From CAYWPG01 sp964460035 (GTDB lineage: Bacteria; Pseudomonadota; Gammaproteobacteria; Nitrococcales; AK92): DNA of 59,245 nt. The notes under the pieces were generated by a model. It was not told the DNA's origin. It was given only the letters and a program-made list of their open reading frames with translations, and searched no databases. This document shows positions 41,977-51,079 of this stretch, one piece after another; position 1 is the first letter of the stretch, and each line of letters opens with the position of its first letter. The position numbers and the translations under genes are program-made. The stretch spans positions 1 to 59,245 of the forward strand of contig CAYWPG010000021.1 of NCBI GenBank assembly GCA_964460035.1, written 5' to 3'.

Positions 41977-42741
41977 ATGGACGAACTACGCTGGTTTTTA
42001 CTCGTTATCGGCGCGCTCGTTATCGCCGGGATTTACGGCTACGCGCGCTGGCAGGAGTACCGCCACAACGGGCCGCGGCGTGCGCGTGCGAAACCCGCGA
42101 ACGAGCCGGATATCGATACGGCGTTACGTAACCTTGACGCCAGCATTGGCGACATCAGCCCGGTCGATCCGGATGAGGGGCCGTTGCCTGGGCCGCTTGA
42201 TGATGCGCCGGAGCCGGCTGCCGAGAAGCGCACGGTGCGCGCGGAGAAGCCCCGTGCCAAGGAGCCGCCGGCTGCCGAATCGTCGCCGCAGCTCGAGGAA
42301 AAAGTAATCGTGATCCATGTCGCCGGGCCCAAGGGAGTGATGTACCGCGGCGAGGATCTGGTGCGCGCGCTGGAAGGGGCGAATATGGTGTTCGGCGAGC
42401 ACCGCATATTTCACCGCTTCCCTCAATCCAATCACAGCGAGCGTCCGCTTTTCAGCGCCGCCAGCATGATCGAGCCGGGCTGGTTCGATGTGGATAATCT
42501 CGAAGCAATGCGCTCGCCTGGACTTGCTCTGTTCATGCAGCTACCGGCGCCTTTCGATGGCCTGGAAGCTTTCGAGCAAATGCACGCGACCGCCCGTAGC
42601 CTGGCGGAGATGCTGGGTGCGACGCTGCTGGATGCCCGCCGCTGCAATTTGACGCAGCAGGCGGTGGAGCACATTCGTGAAGAACTGCGGGAGTATCGCC
42701 GCCAGGCTCATCTAAAGGCCCGGCAAAGGCAGCAGCGGTAA
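41977..42741 (+). CDS. zipA: Cell division protein ZipA
   Basis: Bitopic inner-membrane protein of 254 residues that anchors FtsZ. The N-terminal membrane helix (WFLLVIGALVIAGIYGYARW, about 6-25) is followed by a charged Pro/Glu linker. The C-terminal FtsZ-binding domain (about 110-245) has KVIVIHVAGPKGVMYRGEDLVRALE, GEHRIFHRF and PGLALFMQLPAPFDGLEAFEQM. GAGGAG precedes ATG 41977. Position directly after smc and before ligA is the usual gammaproteobacterial order. Confidence 0.94.
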   Translation: MDELRWFLLVIGALVIAGIYGYARWQEYRHNGPRRARAKPANEPDIDTALRNLDASIGDISPVDPDEGPLPGPLDDAPEPAAEKRTVRAEKPRAKEPPAAESSPQLEEKVIVIHVAGPKGVMYRGEDLVRALEGANMVFGEHRIFHRFPQSNHSERPLFSAASMIEPGWFDVDNLEAMRSPGLALFMQLPAPFDGLEAFEQMHATARSLAEMLGATLLDARRCNLTQQAVEHIREELREYRRQAHLKARQRQQR

Positions 42742-42887
42742 TTCCGTATTGGCGGTTCCCGGCTTTGGCGGCGTTGGCGTTGCGACGCGGGACGTCCGGC
42801 TGTCGGCGGTTCGGGGTACGGGCTGCCGGCAGGCCGAGCAAGACGCGGGGCCATCTGACTCAGGATTGACTTAAGGGGGCGACAGGC

Positions 42888-44900
42888 ATGGTCGGCGAGA
42901 CGGCGGCGGGTGCTGCTGAGCGTGTGGCGCAGCTGCGGCAGCTCATCAATTACCATAACTATCGCTACTATGTGCTTGATGATCCGCAGATTGCGGATGC
43001 CGAGTACGACCAGCTGCTACGCGAGCTGCAGGAGCTGGAGGCGGCGCATCCGGAGCTGATTACGCCCGATTCGCCCACGCAGCGCGTGGGCGCCGCGCCG
43101 CTAGCGGCCTTTGGCGAGGTACGTCATGGGCAGCCACTGCTGTCGCTGGAGAATATCTTCTCGGACGAGGATCTGCAGGAGTTCGACCGCCGCGTGCGCG
43201 AGGGTTTGGGCCGGGATAAGGTCGTTTATGTCGCCGAACCCAAGCTGGACGGCTTGTCTGTCAATCTGCGCTATCAGGACGGCGTGCTGGTACAGGCTGG
43301 CACGCGCGGCGACGGCCAGGTGGGCGAAGATGTTACCGCCAATATTCGCACCATACGCACCGTTCCGCTGCGGCTGCAAGGGGAGGGCTGGCCCGCGCTG
43401 CTCGAGGTGCGCGGGGAGGTGGTTATCCGCCGGGCCGACTTCGAACGGCTGAACGCAACGCGTCTGGAGCAGGGGGAGAAGACTTTCGCCAATCCGCGCA
43501 ACGCCGCGGCCGGTAGCCTGCGCCAGTTGGATCCGCGGATCACCGCAGCGCGTCCCCTCAGCTTTTTCACATTCGGCACTGGGCAAAGCAGTTCGGCCAT
43601 TGCCAGCACGCACTGGGAAGTGTTGCAGCGGCTGCGCGAATGGGGCTTCCTGGTCTATGACCAGATCCAACGGGTGGAGGGCATAGACGGCTGCCGGGAG
43701 TACTATCGACGGCTGGTGGAGCAGCGCGATGAGTTGCCCTTCGAGATCGATGGGGTGGTGTACAAGGTCGACGATCTCGCTGCCCGCGACGAGCTAGGAG
43801 TGACGGCTCGCGCGCCACGCTGGGCCGCCGCCCACAAGTTGCCGGCCATGGAAGCCACTACGCGCGTGGACCGCATCTGGGCATCGGTGGGACGCACCGG
43901 GGTCCTCACGCCGGTGGCGGAACTGGAGCCGGTCGTGGTCGGTGGGGTTACCGTCAGTCGCGCTACTTTGCATAACTTGGACGAGGTGCGGCGCAAGGAT
44001 GTGCGGCCGGGCGATACCGTGCTGGTACGCCGGGCGGGCGATGTGATTCCCGAGGTGATGGCCGTGGTCAGCGAGCGCCGGCCCGAGGACAGCCAGCCAT
44101 GGGAGATGCCTGCCCGCTGCCCGGTGTGCGATTCCGAGGTGGTGCGTCTGGACGGCGAGGCGGCTCACCGCTGCATGGGCGGCTTGTTCTGTCCGGCGCA
44201 GCGGGTGGGCGCGATTCTCCATTTCGCGTCGCGCCGCGCCATGGATATAGAAGGCTTGGGCGAGAAGTTGGTGCACCAGTTGGTGGACAAAGGATGGGTG
44301 CGTACCCCGGCCGATTTGTATTCCTTATCGCACGAACGTCTGGCCGGCCTGGAGCGCATGGGAGACAAGTCGGCCGACAAGCTGCTGGCCGCGATCGACC
44401 GCTCGCGCAACACAACGCTGGCCCGCTTTCTCTACGCGCTGGGGATCAGTCAGGTCGGTGAAGTGACGGCGGCGCAGCTGGCGCAGCATTTCGGCGATTT
44501 GGACCCGCTGATGGAAGCCTCGGAGGAGGCGCTGCAGGCGGTGCCCGACGTAGGTCCGGTGGTTGCCCAGAGCATCGCTCACTTCTTCGCCGAACCCCAT
44601 AATCGCGAGGTCATCGCTGCGCTGCGCGCGGCGGGCGTGCAATGGGAGAAGGTGGAGCGACCGGCCAAGGGGCCGCTGGTGGGCAAGAGTTTCGTGCTGA
44701 CCGGCACGTTGCCTACCCTGACGCGCGAGGAAGCGAAGGCGCGTATTCAAGCAGCGGGCGGCCGCGTCGTAAGCAGCGTATCGGCCAAGACCGATTACGT
44801 GGTAGCGGGCGACAACCCGGGTTCCAAACTCGAGAAGGCCGAACGCCTGAAAGTGCCGATACTGGATGAGCAAGCCCTGTTGAGCTTGCTCGCAGAGTAG
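42888..44900 (+). CDS. ligA: NAD-dependent DNA ligase
   Basis: DNA ligase of 670 residues with the full LigA architecture. Domain Ia is HNYRYYVLDDPQIADAEYD. The adenylation site is AEPKLDGLSVNLRY with catalytic Lys119. The OB domain has WASVGRTGVLTPVAELEPV. A four-Cys zinc finger (CPVC...RCMGGLFC) is followed by HhH repeats and a C-terminal BRCT domain (about 590-670: GPLVGKSFVLTGTLPTLTREEAK). It is the third gene of smc-zipA-ligA. Confidence 0.97.
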   Translation: MVGETAAGAAERVAQLRQLINYHNYRYYVLDDPQIADAEYDQLLRELQELEAAHPELITPDSPTQRVGAAPLAAFGEVRHGQPLLSLENIFSDEDLQEFDRRVREGLGRDKVVYVAEPKLDGLSVNLRYQDGVLVQAGTRGDGQVGEDVTANIRTIRTVPLRLQGEGWPALLEVRGEVVIRRADFERLNATRLEQGEKTFANPRNAAAGSLRQLDPRITAARPLSFFTFGTGQSSSAIASTHWEVLQRLREWGFLVYDQIQRVEGIDGCREYYRRLVEQRDELPFEIDGVVYKVDDLAARDELGVTARAPRWAAAHKLPAMEATTRVDRIWASVGRTGVLTPVAELEPVVVGGVTVSRATLHNLDEVRRKDVRPGDTVLVRRAGDVIPEVMAVVSERRPEDSQPWEMPARCPVCDSEVVRLDGEAAHRCMGGLFCPAQRVGAILHFASRRAMDIEGLGEKLVHQLVDKGWVRTPADLYSLSHERLAGLERMGDKSADKLLAAIDRSRNTTLARFLYALGISQVGEVTAAQLAQHFGDLDPLMEASEEALQAVPDVGPVVAQSIAHFFAEPHNREVIAALRAAGVQWEKVERPAKGPLVGKSFVLTGTLPTLTREEAKARIQAAGGRVVSSVSAKTDYVVAGDNPGSKLEKAERLKVPILDEQALLSLLAE

Positions 44901-44906
44901 CCGCTG

Positions 44907-44936
44907 TCGCGGTACCGGCTTGAGCCGATACCGCGA
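44907..44936. terminator. Hairpin between convergent ligA and ppiC-like genes
   Basis: TCGCGGTA pairs with TACCGCGA, with an inner CGGC/GCCG and a TTGA loop, in the 66-base gap between two convergent stops. No U tract is seen. Confidence 0.55.
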
Positions 44937-44966
44937 AGAACAATTCCAGCCTGCTATAGGCCTTCG

Positions 44967-45812
44967 TTAGTCGGGCTGGCGATGAATCTCCACCGTGGCC
45001 TCCCCGCGCAGCCGTTCCAGCTCGTTCTCCAGGCGTTCCTGAGCCAGCATCTGGCGCAGCTCGCCGGCCACCTGCTCGAACTCCGGCGGGGTCGCTTCGC
45101 GGGTTTCCTCCAGTCGGATCACATGCCAGCCAAAACGCGTTTCGACCGGCTCGCCGGTTAGCTGTCCGGGCTCGAGTTCCATCACCGCCTGGGCGAAGGG
45201 GCCTACCATGTCGCTCGCCTGGAACCAGCCCAGATCGCCGCCACGCGGAGCGCTGCCGGGATCTTCGGAGTGCTCTTGCGCGAGCTCGGCGAAGTCGGCG
45301 CCGCTTTGCAGCTGTTCGATCAGCTTGCGCGCTTCTTCTTCGGACTCCACCAAGATGTGACGGGCGCTGTACTCGAGATGCTGCTCGCCGCCGAAGCGAC
45401 GATCGTACTCGGCACGGACTTCTTCCTCGCTGATGCCTTCCTGCTCGACCTGCTCGACGTAGGCTTGCGCTAGCACCGCGCTGCGCAGATTCTCCAGGCG
45501 GCCGGCGATAACCGGATCGCGGCTCAGGCCTTTCGCCTCGGCGGCGCTGGAGAGCAGTGCGAGGTCTACCAGCTCCTCGAGAAGCATCTGCCGGTCCGCA
45601 GCGCTTGCCCGGAAAGGCTGGCCGTGAGTACGGCGCTCCAGGTGAAACTGGAACTGCTCCTGAGTGATGGCCTGGCCGTTGACGCTGGCCAGCGGTGGCG
45701 CGTTGGAAATGACCTCGGCGGTACGGTTGCCGGCGCCGTTCTCGCCCTGCGCACAGGCGCTCAGGCTCACTGCGATGGCCAGGCCCAGCGCGAGCGTGTA
45801 CTGTCTCTTCAT
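44967..45812 (-). CDS. Parvulin-type (PpiC) peptidyl-prolyl isomerase lipoprotein
   Basis: Exported foldase of 281 residues. The signal peptide ends with a lipobox-like SLSACAQ, so it is probably a lipoprotein. A SurA-N-like helical region (ASVNGQAITQEQFQFHLERR...) precedes one parvulin domain (about 150-245: YSARHILVESEEEARKLIEQL, FAELAQEHSEDPGSAPRGGDLGWF, PVETRFGWHVIRLEE). It assists folding of envelope proteins. The start at ATG 45812 is favoured over 45842 because it gives a compact signal. It lies just downstream of yciI and bolA on the same strand. Confidence 0.9.
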   Translation of the reverse strand: MKRQYTLALGLAIAVSLSACAQGENGAGNRTAEVISNAPPLASVNGQAITQEQFQFHLERRTHGQPFRASAADRQMLLEELVDLALLSSAAEAKGLSRDPVIAGRLENLRSAVLAQAYVEQVEQEGISEEEVRAEYDRRFGGEQHLEYSARHILVESEEEARKLIEQLQSGADFAELAQEHSEDPGSAPRGGDLGWFQASDMVGPFAQAVMELEPGQLTGEPVETRFGWHVIRLEETREATPPEFEQVAGELRQMLAQERLENELERLRGEATVEIHRQPD

Positions 45813-45853
45813 GCTTAGTCCTTCATTCAAGGGATGGGTCAAACGGAGCGGTA

Positions 45854-46126
45854 TTATTCGTCCGGTGCGAGCGCCCTGATGCTGAGGGCGTGGATGACAT
45901 CGTTGCGCATTGCATCGCCTAAGGCCGCATATATCATGCGGTGACGCTGCATCATGCTCTTGCCCGCAAAATCGGGGCTGACGACCATCAGGCGGTAATG
46001 ACCGCCGCCTGCGGCAGCGCCGGGATGTCCGGCATGCTTGTGACTGTCGTCGATAATCTCCAGTTCCTGCACCGCCATCGCGGCGCGCACACGCTCTTCG
46101 ATGAGTCGGATGCGATCAGTACTCAT
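45854..46126 (-). CDS. bolA: BolA family protein
   Basis: BolA-fold protein of 90 residues, a partner of monothiol glutaredoxins in iron-sulfur and iron signalling. Recognisable are IEERVRAAMAVQELEIIDDSHKHAGH with conserved His residues, GGHYRLMVVSPDF and the C-terminal RMIYAALGDAMRNDVIHALSIRALAP. The start overlaps the yciI stop by four bases (ATGA). It lies 42 bases before the PpiC gene. Confidence 0.94.
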   Translation of the reverse strand: MSTDRIRLIEERVRAAMAVQELEIIDDSHKHAGHPGAAAGGGHYRLMVVSPDFAGKSMMQRHRMIYAALGDAMRNDVIHALSIRALAPDE

Positions 46127-46422
46127 GGCAGCACCTTCTTGAACGGTTTTACGACCACCTCCCGGTAAACGCCGGCAGCGACATAAGGGTCGGCTTCCGC
46201 CCAGGCACGGGCGCTGGCGAGGGAGTCGAATTCGGCGACGATCAAACTGCCAGTGAAGCCGGCCGGTCCCGGGTCGGGGCTGTCGATGGCAGGCAGCGGG
46301 CCGGCGAGCAGCAGGCGCCCCTGTTCCTGCAGTTGCTGAATACGGGCCAAGTGAGCGGGACGTGCCTGGGCGCGCAGCGGGAGGCTGTCTTCGACGTCGG
46401 TGCTGATGATCGCGTAAAGCAT
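46123..46422 (-). CDS. yciI: YciI family protein
   Basis: Dimeric ferredoxin-like-fold protein of 99 residues. MLYAIISTDVEDSLPLRAQARPAHLARIQQLQEQGRLLLAGPLP and EFDSLASARAWAEADPYVAAGVY are the YciI pattern, including the His-Asp pair thought to be catalytic. Physiological reaction unknown. In many gammaproteobacteria yciI and bolA are adjacent to ispZ/yciB; no ispZ is present upstream here. Confidence 0.93.
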   Translation of the reverse strand: MLYAIISTDVEDSLPLRAQARPAHLARIQQLQEQGRLLLAGPLPAIDSPDPGPAGFTGSLIVAEFDSLASARAWAEADPYVAAGVYREVVVKPFKKVLP

Positions 46423-46831
46423 TCGTCTTCCGTGTAGGCCGGTTTCGCGGTGCCGGCATGCAAGCTGCGAGTCTACCAGGCTGCTGAAAAACCGCTACAG
46501 CAGCTATCGAGACGCTGCATGTGAGGCAGAGTCGGCGCAGATGCGCAACCGGTGCTCGATGACCCCAGTAGAGTTCAGTAAGCGGGAGCTTAGCACAACC
46601 GTATGAGGCAGGTCTTAGCGAAACGTGCGGAAGCGCATAGCTAATCACCTTCCCCTGTCAGGCGGGCAGGCCCGAGACCGCCGTGGTCCGGGCCACCTAC
46701 TGGAATCGCCTCTCAGGTAATAAAATGTGCGCACCGCGTGCGTTAATCGTTTAATCACGCCCCATCGGCGCTTGGTTGGCACTGGCCGGTCTGCTTGGCT
46801 GCCGTGTTGGGCTGGACGAGGCAGAACGGCT
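46423..46831. other. Divergent intergenic region, yciI / yciO
   Basis: About 410 bases between divergent genes. GCTGCTG and CAGCAGC at 46480-46504 form a 7-bp stem around GAAAAACC. The rest shows no coding signal. Confidence 0.35.
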
Positions 46832-47455
46832 ATGAGCGAGTATTTCGAGCTTCATCCGGTGAATCCGCAGCCACGTCTGCTCGCGGCGGCAGTGGATGTC
46901 CTGCGGCGGGGTGGTGTTATCGTTTATCCGACGGACTCCACCTATGCGCTAGGCTGCGCCGTGGGCGAGAAGGCGGCGCTGGACCGGATCCGGGCTATTC
47001 GGCGCCTGGACGAGCGGCATAATTTCACCCTGGCATGCCGCGACCTGTCCGATATCGCTACCTATGCCAGAGTCGATAATCAGACCTATCGGACATTGAA
47101 GGCCCACACTCCCGGGCCCTACACCTTCATACTGCGCGCAACCCGCGAGGTACCGCGCATGCTGCAGCACCCGAAGCGCAAGACCATCGGTATCCGGGTG
47201 CCCGACCATGCGATCACGCATGCACTGCTGGAGCAGCTGCACGCGCCGCTGATGACCACCAGTCTTATCCTGCCGGGCGATGACAAGCCGCTTACCGATC
47301 CGGAAGAGATACGCCATCGCCTGGGAAAACAGGTCGATTTGATCATCGCTTCCGGGATAGGCGGGCTGGAGCCCAGTACCATGGTGGATCTGTGCGGCGA
47401 TGCGCCGGTGGTGCTGCGGCGTGGCGTGGGGGATGCCGATGTGTTCGAGCGCTGA
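46832..47455 (+). CDS. yciO: YciO (Sua5/YrdC family) protein
   Basis: YrdC-fold protein of 207 residues. VDVLRRGGVIVYPTDSTYALGC, RIRAIRRLDERHNFTLACRDLSDIA, PGPYTFILRATREVPR and KRKTIGIRVPDH match YciO, a paralogue of the threonylcarbamoyl-AMP synthase TsaC/Sua5. YciO has little tRNA t6A activity in E. coli, so the function is unresolved. The start at ATG 46832 follows the family; the longer frame from 46727 is not conserved. It begins the yciO-trpS-scpA-scpB-rluB run. Confidence 0.92.
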   Translation: MSEYFELHPVNPQPRLLAAAVDVLRRGGVIVYPTDSTYALGCAVGEKAALDRIRAIRRLDERHNFTLACRDLSDIATYARVDNQTYRTLKAHTPGPYTFILRATREVPRMLQHPKRKTIGIRVPDHAITHALLEQLHAPLMTTSLILPGDDKPLTDPEEIRHRLGKQVDLIIASGIGGLEPSTMVDLCGDAPVVLRRGVGDADVFER

Positions 47456-47630
47456 GCCGCGCTCGTACTCATTGTGTGCCAGGGCGCGCTATCGTCGGAC
47501 AGGAGCCGCGTCCTAGCCGGCTGTTCGGTTTTTCATGGGGTACAAAGAGCGTTACTTGCGCTGTTGCTGACGGCGGTATCCGCTATCATAAGGGCCATCG
47601 CAAGCGTACTCGGAATCTGAAGGAGGCACG

Positions 47631-48848
47631 TTGAATACCCACATGTCGCGCCAAAGCCGCGTGCTCTCGGGCATGCGACCGACTGGCAGTCTGCATCTAG
47701 GCCATTACCATGGGGTGCTGAAGAACTGGATTAAACTCCAGCACGAGTACGAGTGTTTCTTCTTCGTGGCCGACTGGCACGCGCTGACCACGCACTATGA
47801 CGAGCGCGAGGTGTTGGGGCGCAATGTCTGGAGCCTGGTAACGGACTGGCTGGCCTGCGGCGTCAATCCGAATCTGGCGCGCATATTCTTGCAGTCGCGT
47901 GTCCCGGAACATGCCGAGCTGCATCTGTTGCTGTCCATGATCACCCCGCTGGGCTGGCTGGAACGCGTGCCCACCTATAAGGATCAGCAGGAGAAGCTCA
48001 AGGACAAGGACTTGAGCACTTACGGTTTTCTCGGCTACCCGCTGCTGATGAGCGCCGACATCCTGGTCTACAAGGCCGATGCCGTGCCGGTGGGGGACGA
48101 TCAGATCGCGCACGTGGAGATCACCCGTGAGATCGCCCGCCGCTTCAACCACATGTACGGCCGCGAGGCGGATTTCGAGGAGAAGGCGGAAGCGGCCGTG
48201 CGCAAGATGGGCAAGAAGAACGCCAAGCTTTACGCCAGCCTGCGTAAGCGCTACCAGGAGCAGGGCGATCACGAGGCGCTGGAGGTGGCACGGGCACTGC
48301 TGGAAGATCAGCAGAACATCACTCTTGCCGATCGCGAGCGGCTGTTCGGGTACCTGGACGGCAGTAGCCGCAATATTCTGCCCGAGCCGCAGGCGCTGCT
48401 CACCCCGGCATCGCGCATGCCCGGACTGGATGGGCAGAAGATGTCGAAGTCCTATAACAACACTATTGCGTTGCGCGAGCCGCCGGAAGAAGTGGAACGC
48501 AAGATCCGCACCATGCCTACCGATCCGGCGCGAGTGCGGCGCACCGATCCGGGGGAACCGACCAAGTGTCCGGTGTGGGAGTTCCACAAGACCTACTCCG
48601 ATCAGGGGACCCAGGATTGGGTGCTGCAGGGATGCCGCAGTGCGGGGATCGGCTGCCTGGAGTGCAAGGCGCCGGTAATCGAGGCGGTGCAGAAGGAATT
48701 GGCGCCCATCCAGGAGCGGATTCGCGAGCTGGAGGACGATCCCAGCATTGTGCGCAGCGTAGTGGCGGAGGGCACGGAAGCGGCACGTTCCGTGGCCCGC
48801 GAGACCATGACCGAGGTGCGTGCCGCTATGGGGTTGGAATATCGCTAG
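47631..48848 (+). CDS. trpS: Tryptophanyl-tRNA synthetase with an internal insertion
   Basis: Class I synthetase of 405 residues, longer than the 334 of E. coli TrpRS. The HIGH site is GMRPTGSLHLGHYHG, and the KMSKS site is LDGQKMSKSYNNT (about 267-279). The extra length is a roughly 65-residue charged insertion (about 179-247) before the KMSKS loop, as in some gammaproteobacterial TrpRS. The start is TTG 47631 because AGGAGG lies five bases upstream; ATG 47643 is too far from it. scpA starts 19 bases after the stop. Confidence 0.95.
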   Translation: MNTHMSRQSRVLSGMRPTGSLHLGHYHGVLKNWIKLQHEYECFFFVADWHALTTHYDEREVLGRNVWSLVTDWLACGVNPNLARIFLQSRVPEHAELHLLLSMITPLGWLERVPTYKDQQEKLKDKDLSTYGFLGYPLLMSADILVYKADAVPVGDDQIAHVEITREIARRFNHMYGREADFEEKAEAAVRKMGKKNAKLYASLRKRYQEQGDHEALEVARALLEDQQNITLADRERLFGYLDGSSRNILPEPQALLTPASRMPGLDGQKMSKSYNNTIALREPPEEVERKIRTMPTDPARVRRTDPGEPTKCPVWEFHKTYSDQGTQDWVLQGCRSAGIGCLECKAPVIEAVQKELAPIQERIRELEDDPSIVRSVVAEGTEAARSVARETMTEVRAAMGLEYR

Positions 48849-48867
48849 CACGCCTGCAGGAGGCACA

Positions 48868-49680
48868 ATGGACGATGCGGCCGTCGATGCCGCCGAGGCG
48901 GCCGTCGTCGAACGGATCGCGGTAGTTCGGGGCGAGCCGGTCACCTCGCTGCCGCATGATCTTTATATTCCGCCGGATGCGCTGGAGGTCTTCCTCGAGG
49001 CGTTCGAGGGGCCGCTCGATCTGTTGCTGTATCTGATCAAGCGGCAGAACCTGGACATTCTCGATATCCCCATCGCCGAGATCACGCGTCAGTACATGGC
49101 ATACGTCGAGCTGATGAAGGACGTGCGCCTGGAGCTGGCCGCGGAGTACCTGGTGATGGCCGCCATGCTGGCCGAGATCAAGTCGCGCATGCTGCTTCCG
49201 CGGCCGCCCAGCGCCAGCGAGGAGGACGAGGATCCGCGAGCTGAGCTGGTGCGCCGGCTGCAGGAGTACGAGCGCTTCAAAACGGCTGCCGAGGATTTGG
49301 ACCGCCTGCCGCGCGTGGCGCGGGACATCTTCCCGGCCTCGGCGGAGGCGCCCGAGCGGCAACTGCGCAAGCTCGAGCCCGAGGTCAGTCTCAAGGAACT
49401 TTTGATGGCGCTGGCGGACGTCATGGCGCGGGCCGAGCTGTTCGCTCACCATCAGGTGCAGCGCGAGGCCTTGTCGGTACGTGAGCGCATGACGGAAACC
49501 CTGAGCCGGCTCCGGCCCGACCGCTTCACACTGTTCACCGATCTGTTCCGCGTCGAGGAAGGGCGTGCGGGTGTGGTGGTGACTTTTCTGGCCATTCTAG
49601 AGCTGATCAAGGAATCGTTGGTCGACCTGGTGCAAAGCGAACCTTTCGGGCCGATCTATCTGAAGACCAAAGTCGAGTGA
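48868..49680 (+). CDS. scpA: Segregation and condensation protein A (kleisin)
   Basis: Kleisin subunit of the SMC-ScpAB complex, 270 residues. EAFEGPLDLLLYLIKRQNLDILDIPIAEITRQYMAYV is the N-terminal SMC-neck-binding helix bundle, and AAEYLVMAAMLAEIKSRMLLPRP is the conserved middle. The winged helix at the C terminus contacts the SMC head (VVVTFLAILELIKESLVDLVQ). AGGAGG lies before ATG 48868. The stop overlaps the scpB GTG. Confidence 0.95.
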   Translation: MDDAAVDAAEAAVVERIAVVRGEPVTSLPHDLYIPPDALEVFLEAFEGPLDLLLYLIKRQNLDILDIPIAEITRQYMAYVELMKDVRLELAAEYLVMAAMLAEIKSRMLLPRPPSASEEDEDPRAELVRRLQEYERFKTAAEDLDRLPRVARDIFPASAEAPERQLRKLEPEVSLKELLMALADVMARAELFAHHQVQREALSVRERMTETLSRLRPDRFTLFTDLFRVEEGRAGVVVTFLAILELIKESLVDLVQSEPFGPIYLKTKVE

Positions 49681-50291
49681 GCATGACTCCCAGTCTTAAG
49701 AACATCGTTGAAGGCGCTTTGCTGGCCGCGGGGGAGCCGTTGAGCCTGGACCGGCTGTTGAGCCTGTTCTCGGAGCATGAGCAGCCGGATCGGCAGGCGC
49801 TGCGGGGAGCGCTGGCCGAGTTGGCACACGATTACGCCAATCGGGGAATGGAGCTTACGGAGGTGGCCAGCGGTTACCGCATTCAGGTGCGCCGCGAGCT
49901 CGCGCCGTGGGTGCAGCGCCTTTGGGAAGAGCGTCCCAGCCGTTATTCTCGCGCACTGCTGGAGACGCTGGCCATTATTGCGTATCGCCAGCCCGTCACG
50001 CGTGCGGAAATCGAGGATATTCGCGGCGTCAGCGTAAGCACCCAGATCATGCGTACCTTGCAGGAGCGCGAATGGATTCGTGTGGTCGGCCACCGGGACC
50101 TGCCGGGGCGGCCGGCGATGTTCGGTACCACGCGCAAGTTTCTTGACTACTTCAACCTCAAGAGTCTGGACGAGCTGCCTAGCCTGGCGGCACTGCGCGA
50201 TGTGGACGATCTGCATCTGGAGCTGGATTTGAAGTTCCCCGAGGAGTTGCCGCCCGCGCCGAACGCGGGAGCGGAGGAAGAGAAAAAGTGA
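49677..50291 (+). CDS. scpB: Segregation and condensation protein B
   Basis: Tandem winged-helix partner of ScpA, 204 residues. LKNIVEGALLAAGEPLSLDRLLSLF, then SRYSRALLETLAIIAYRQPVTRAEIEDIRGVSVSTQIMRTLQER and GRPAMFGTTRKFLDYFNL are diagnostic. The start is GTG 49677, which overlaps the scpA stop (GTGA); ATG 49683 is possible. It overlaps rluB at its end in the same way, so translation of scpA-scpB-rluB is coupled. Confidence 0.95.
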   Translation: MSMTPSLKNIVEGALLAAGEPLSLDRLLSLFSEHEQPDRQALRGALAELAHDYANRGMELTEVASGYRIQVRRELAPWVQRLWEERPSRYSRALLETLAIIAYRQPVTRAEIEDIRGVSVSTQIMRTLQEREWIRVVGHRDLPGRPAMFGTTRKFLDYFNLKSLDELPSLAALRDVDDLHLELDLKFPEELPPAPNAGAEEEKK

Positions 50292-51079
50292 GCGAGAAGC
50301 TGCAGAAAGTGCTGGCGCGCGCCGGAATAGGTTCGCGCCGAGAGATGGAGCAGTGGATCGCCGCCGGTCGCATTAAAGTCGATGGAAAGCTGGCTACGCT
50401 GGGCGACCGTGTGGGGCCGCACCAGCGTATCGAAGTCGACGGACGGCCGCTCAAGGTGGAGGCGCTCAAAGAGCCCGAGCGGCGTGTGCTGATCTATTAC
50501 AAGCCGGTGGGGGAGATCACCAGCCGAAACGATCCGCAGCAAAGGCCGGTGGTGTTCGATCGCTTGCCGCCGCTGGAGAGCGGCCGCTGGATCTCGGTGG
50601 GACGGCTTGACGTGAATACCTCCGGTTTGCTGCTGTTTACCACCGACGGCGAGCTGGCCAACCGCCTGATGCATCCGTCGTACGGCATCGATCGAGAGTA
50701 TGCCGTACGGGTATTCGGCGAGGTGACGCCGGAGATGATGCAGGCGCTGACCACGGGCGTGCAGCTTGAAGACGGCCTGGCCCGTTTCGAGCGGATAGAG
50801 CCCATCAGCGAGGGCAGCGCCAACGAATGGTTCAGGGTGGTTCTACGGGAGGGGCGTAAGCGCGAGGTGCGCCGCTTGTGGGAATCGCAAGGCTTGAAGG
50901 TCAGTCGTCTGATTCGAATTCGTTTCGGGCCTATCGAGCTGCCGCGCGACATGAGCCGGGGCGATACTCGGGAGCTTTCCCCCGGGGCGGTGCGGCTGCT
51001 GTACGAACGAGTGAACCTGGCCGCGCCTGGGAAAGCGCCCGCGGGAGCCAGGAAACGGCCCCGCAGGCGACGTTATTAG
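50288..51079 (+). CDS. rluB: 23S rRNA pseudouridine synthase B
   Basis: RsuA/RluB-family enzyme of 263 residues modifying helix 89 of 23S rRNA. An N-terminal S4 domain (EKLQKVLARAGIGSRREMEQWIAAGRIKVDG) is followed by the catalytic domain with Asp in VGRLDVNTSGLLLFTTDGELANRLMHPS. The C-terminal tail is highly basic (KRPRRRRY). The start is GTG 50288, overlapping the scpB stop. Its stop overlaps the convergent gene at 51076 by four bases. Confidence 0.94.
   Translation: MSEKLQKVLARAGIGSRREMEQWIAAGRIKVDGKLATLGDRVGPHQRIEVDGRPLKVEALKEPERRVLIYYKPVGEITSRNDPQQRPVVFDRLPPLESGRWISVGRLDVNTSGLLLFTTDGELANRLMHPSYGIDREYAVRVFGEVTPEMMQALTTGVQLEDGLARFERIEPISEGSANEWFRVVLREGRKREVRRLWESQGLKVSRLIRIRFGPIELPRDMSRGDTRELSPGAVRLLYERVNLAAPGKAPAGARKRPRRRRY

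Noticed and set aside
46480..46504. GCTGCTGAAAAACC...CAGCAGC as the end of an insertion sequence
   Set aside because: It resembles some IS termini, but there is no transposase, no second inverted repeat and no target duplication nearby. A simple stem-loop is enough.
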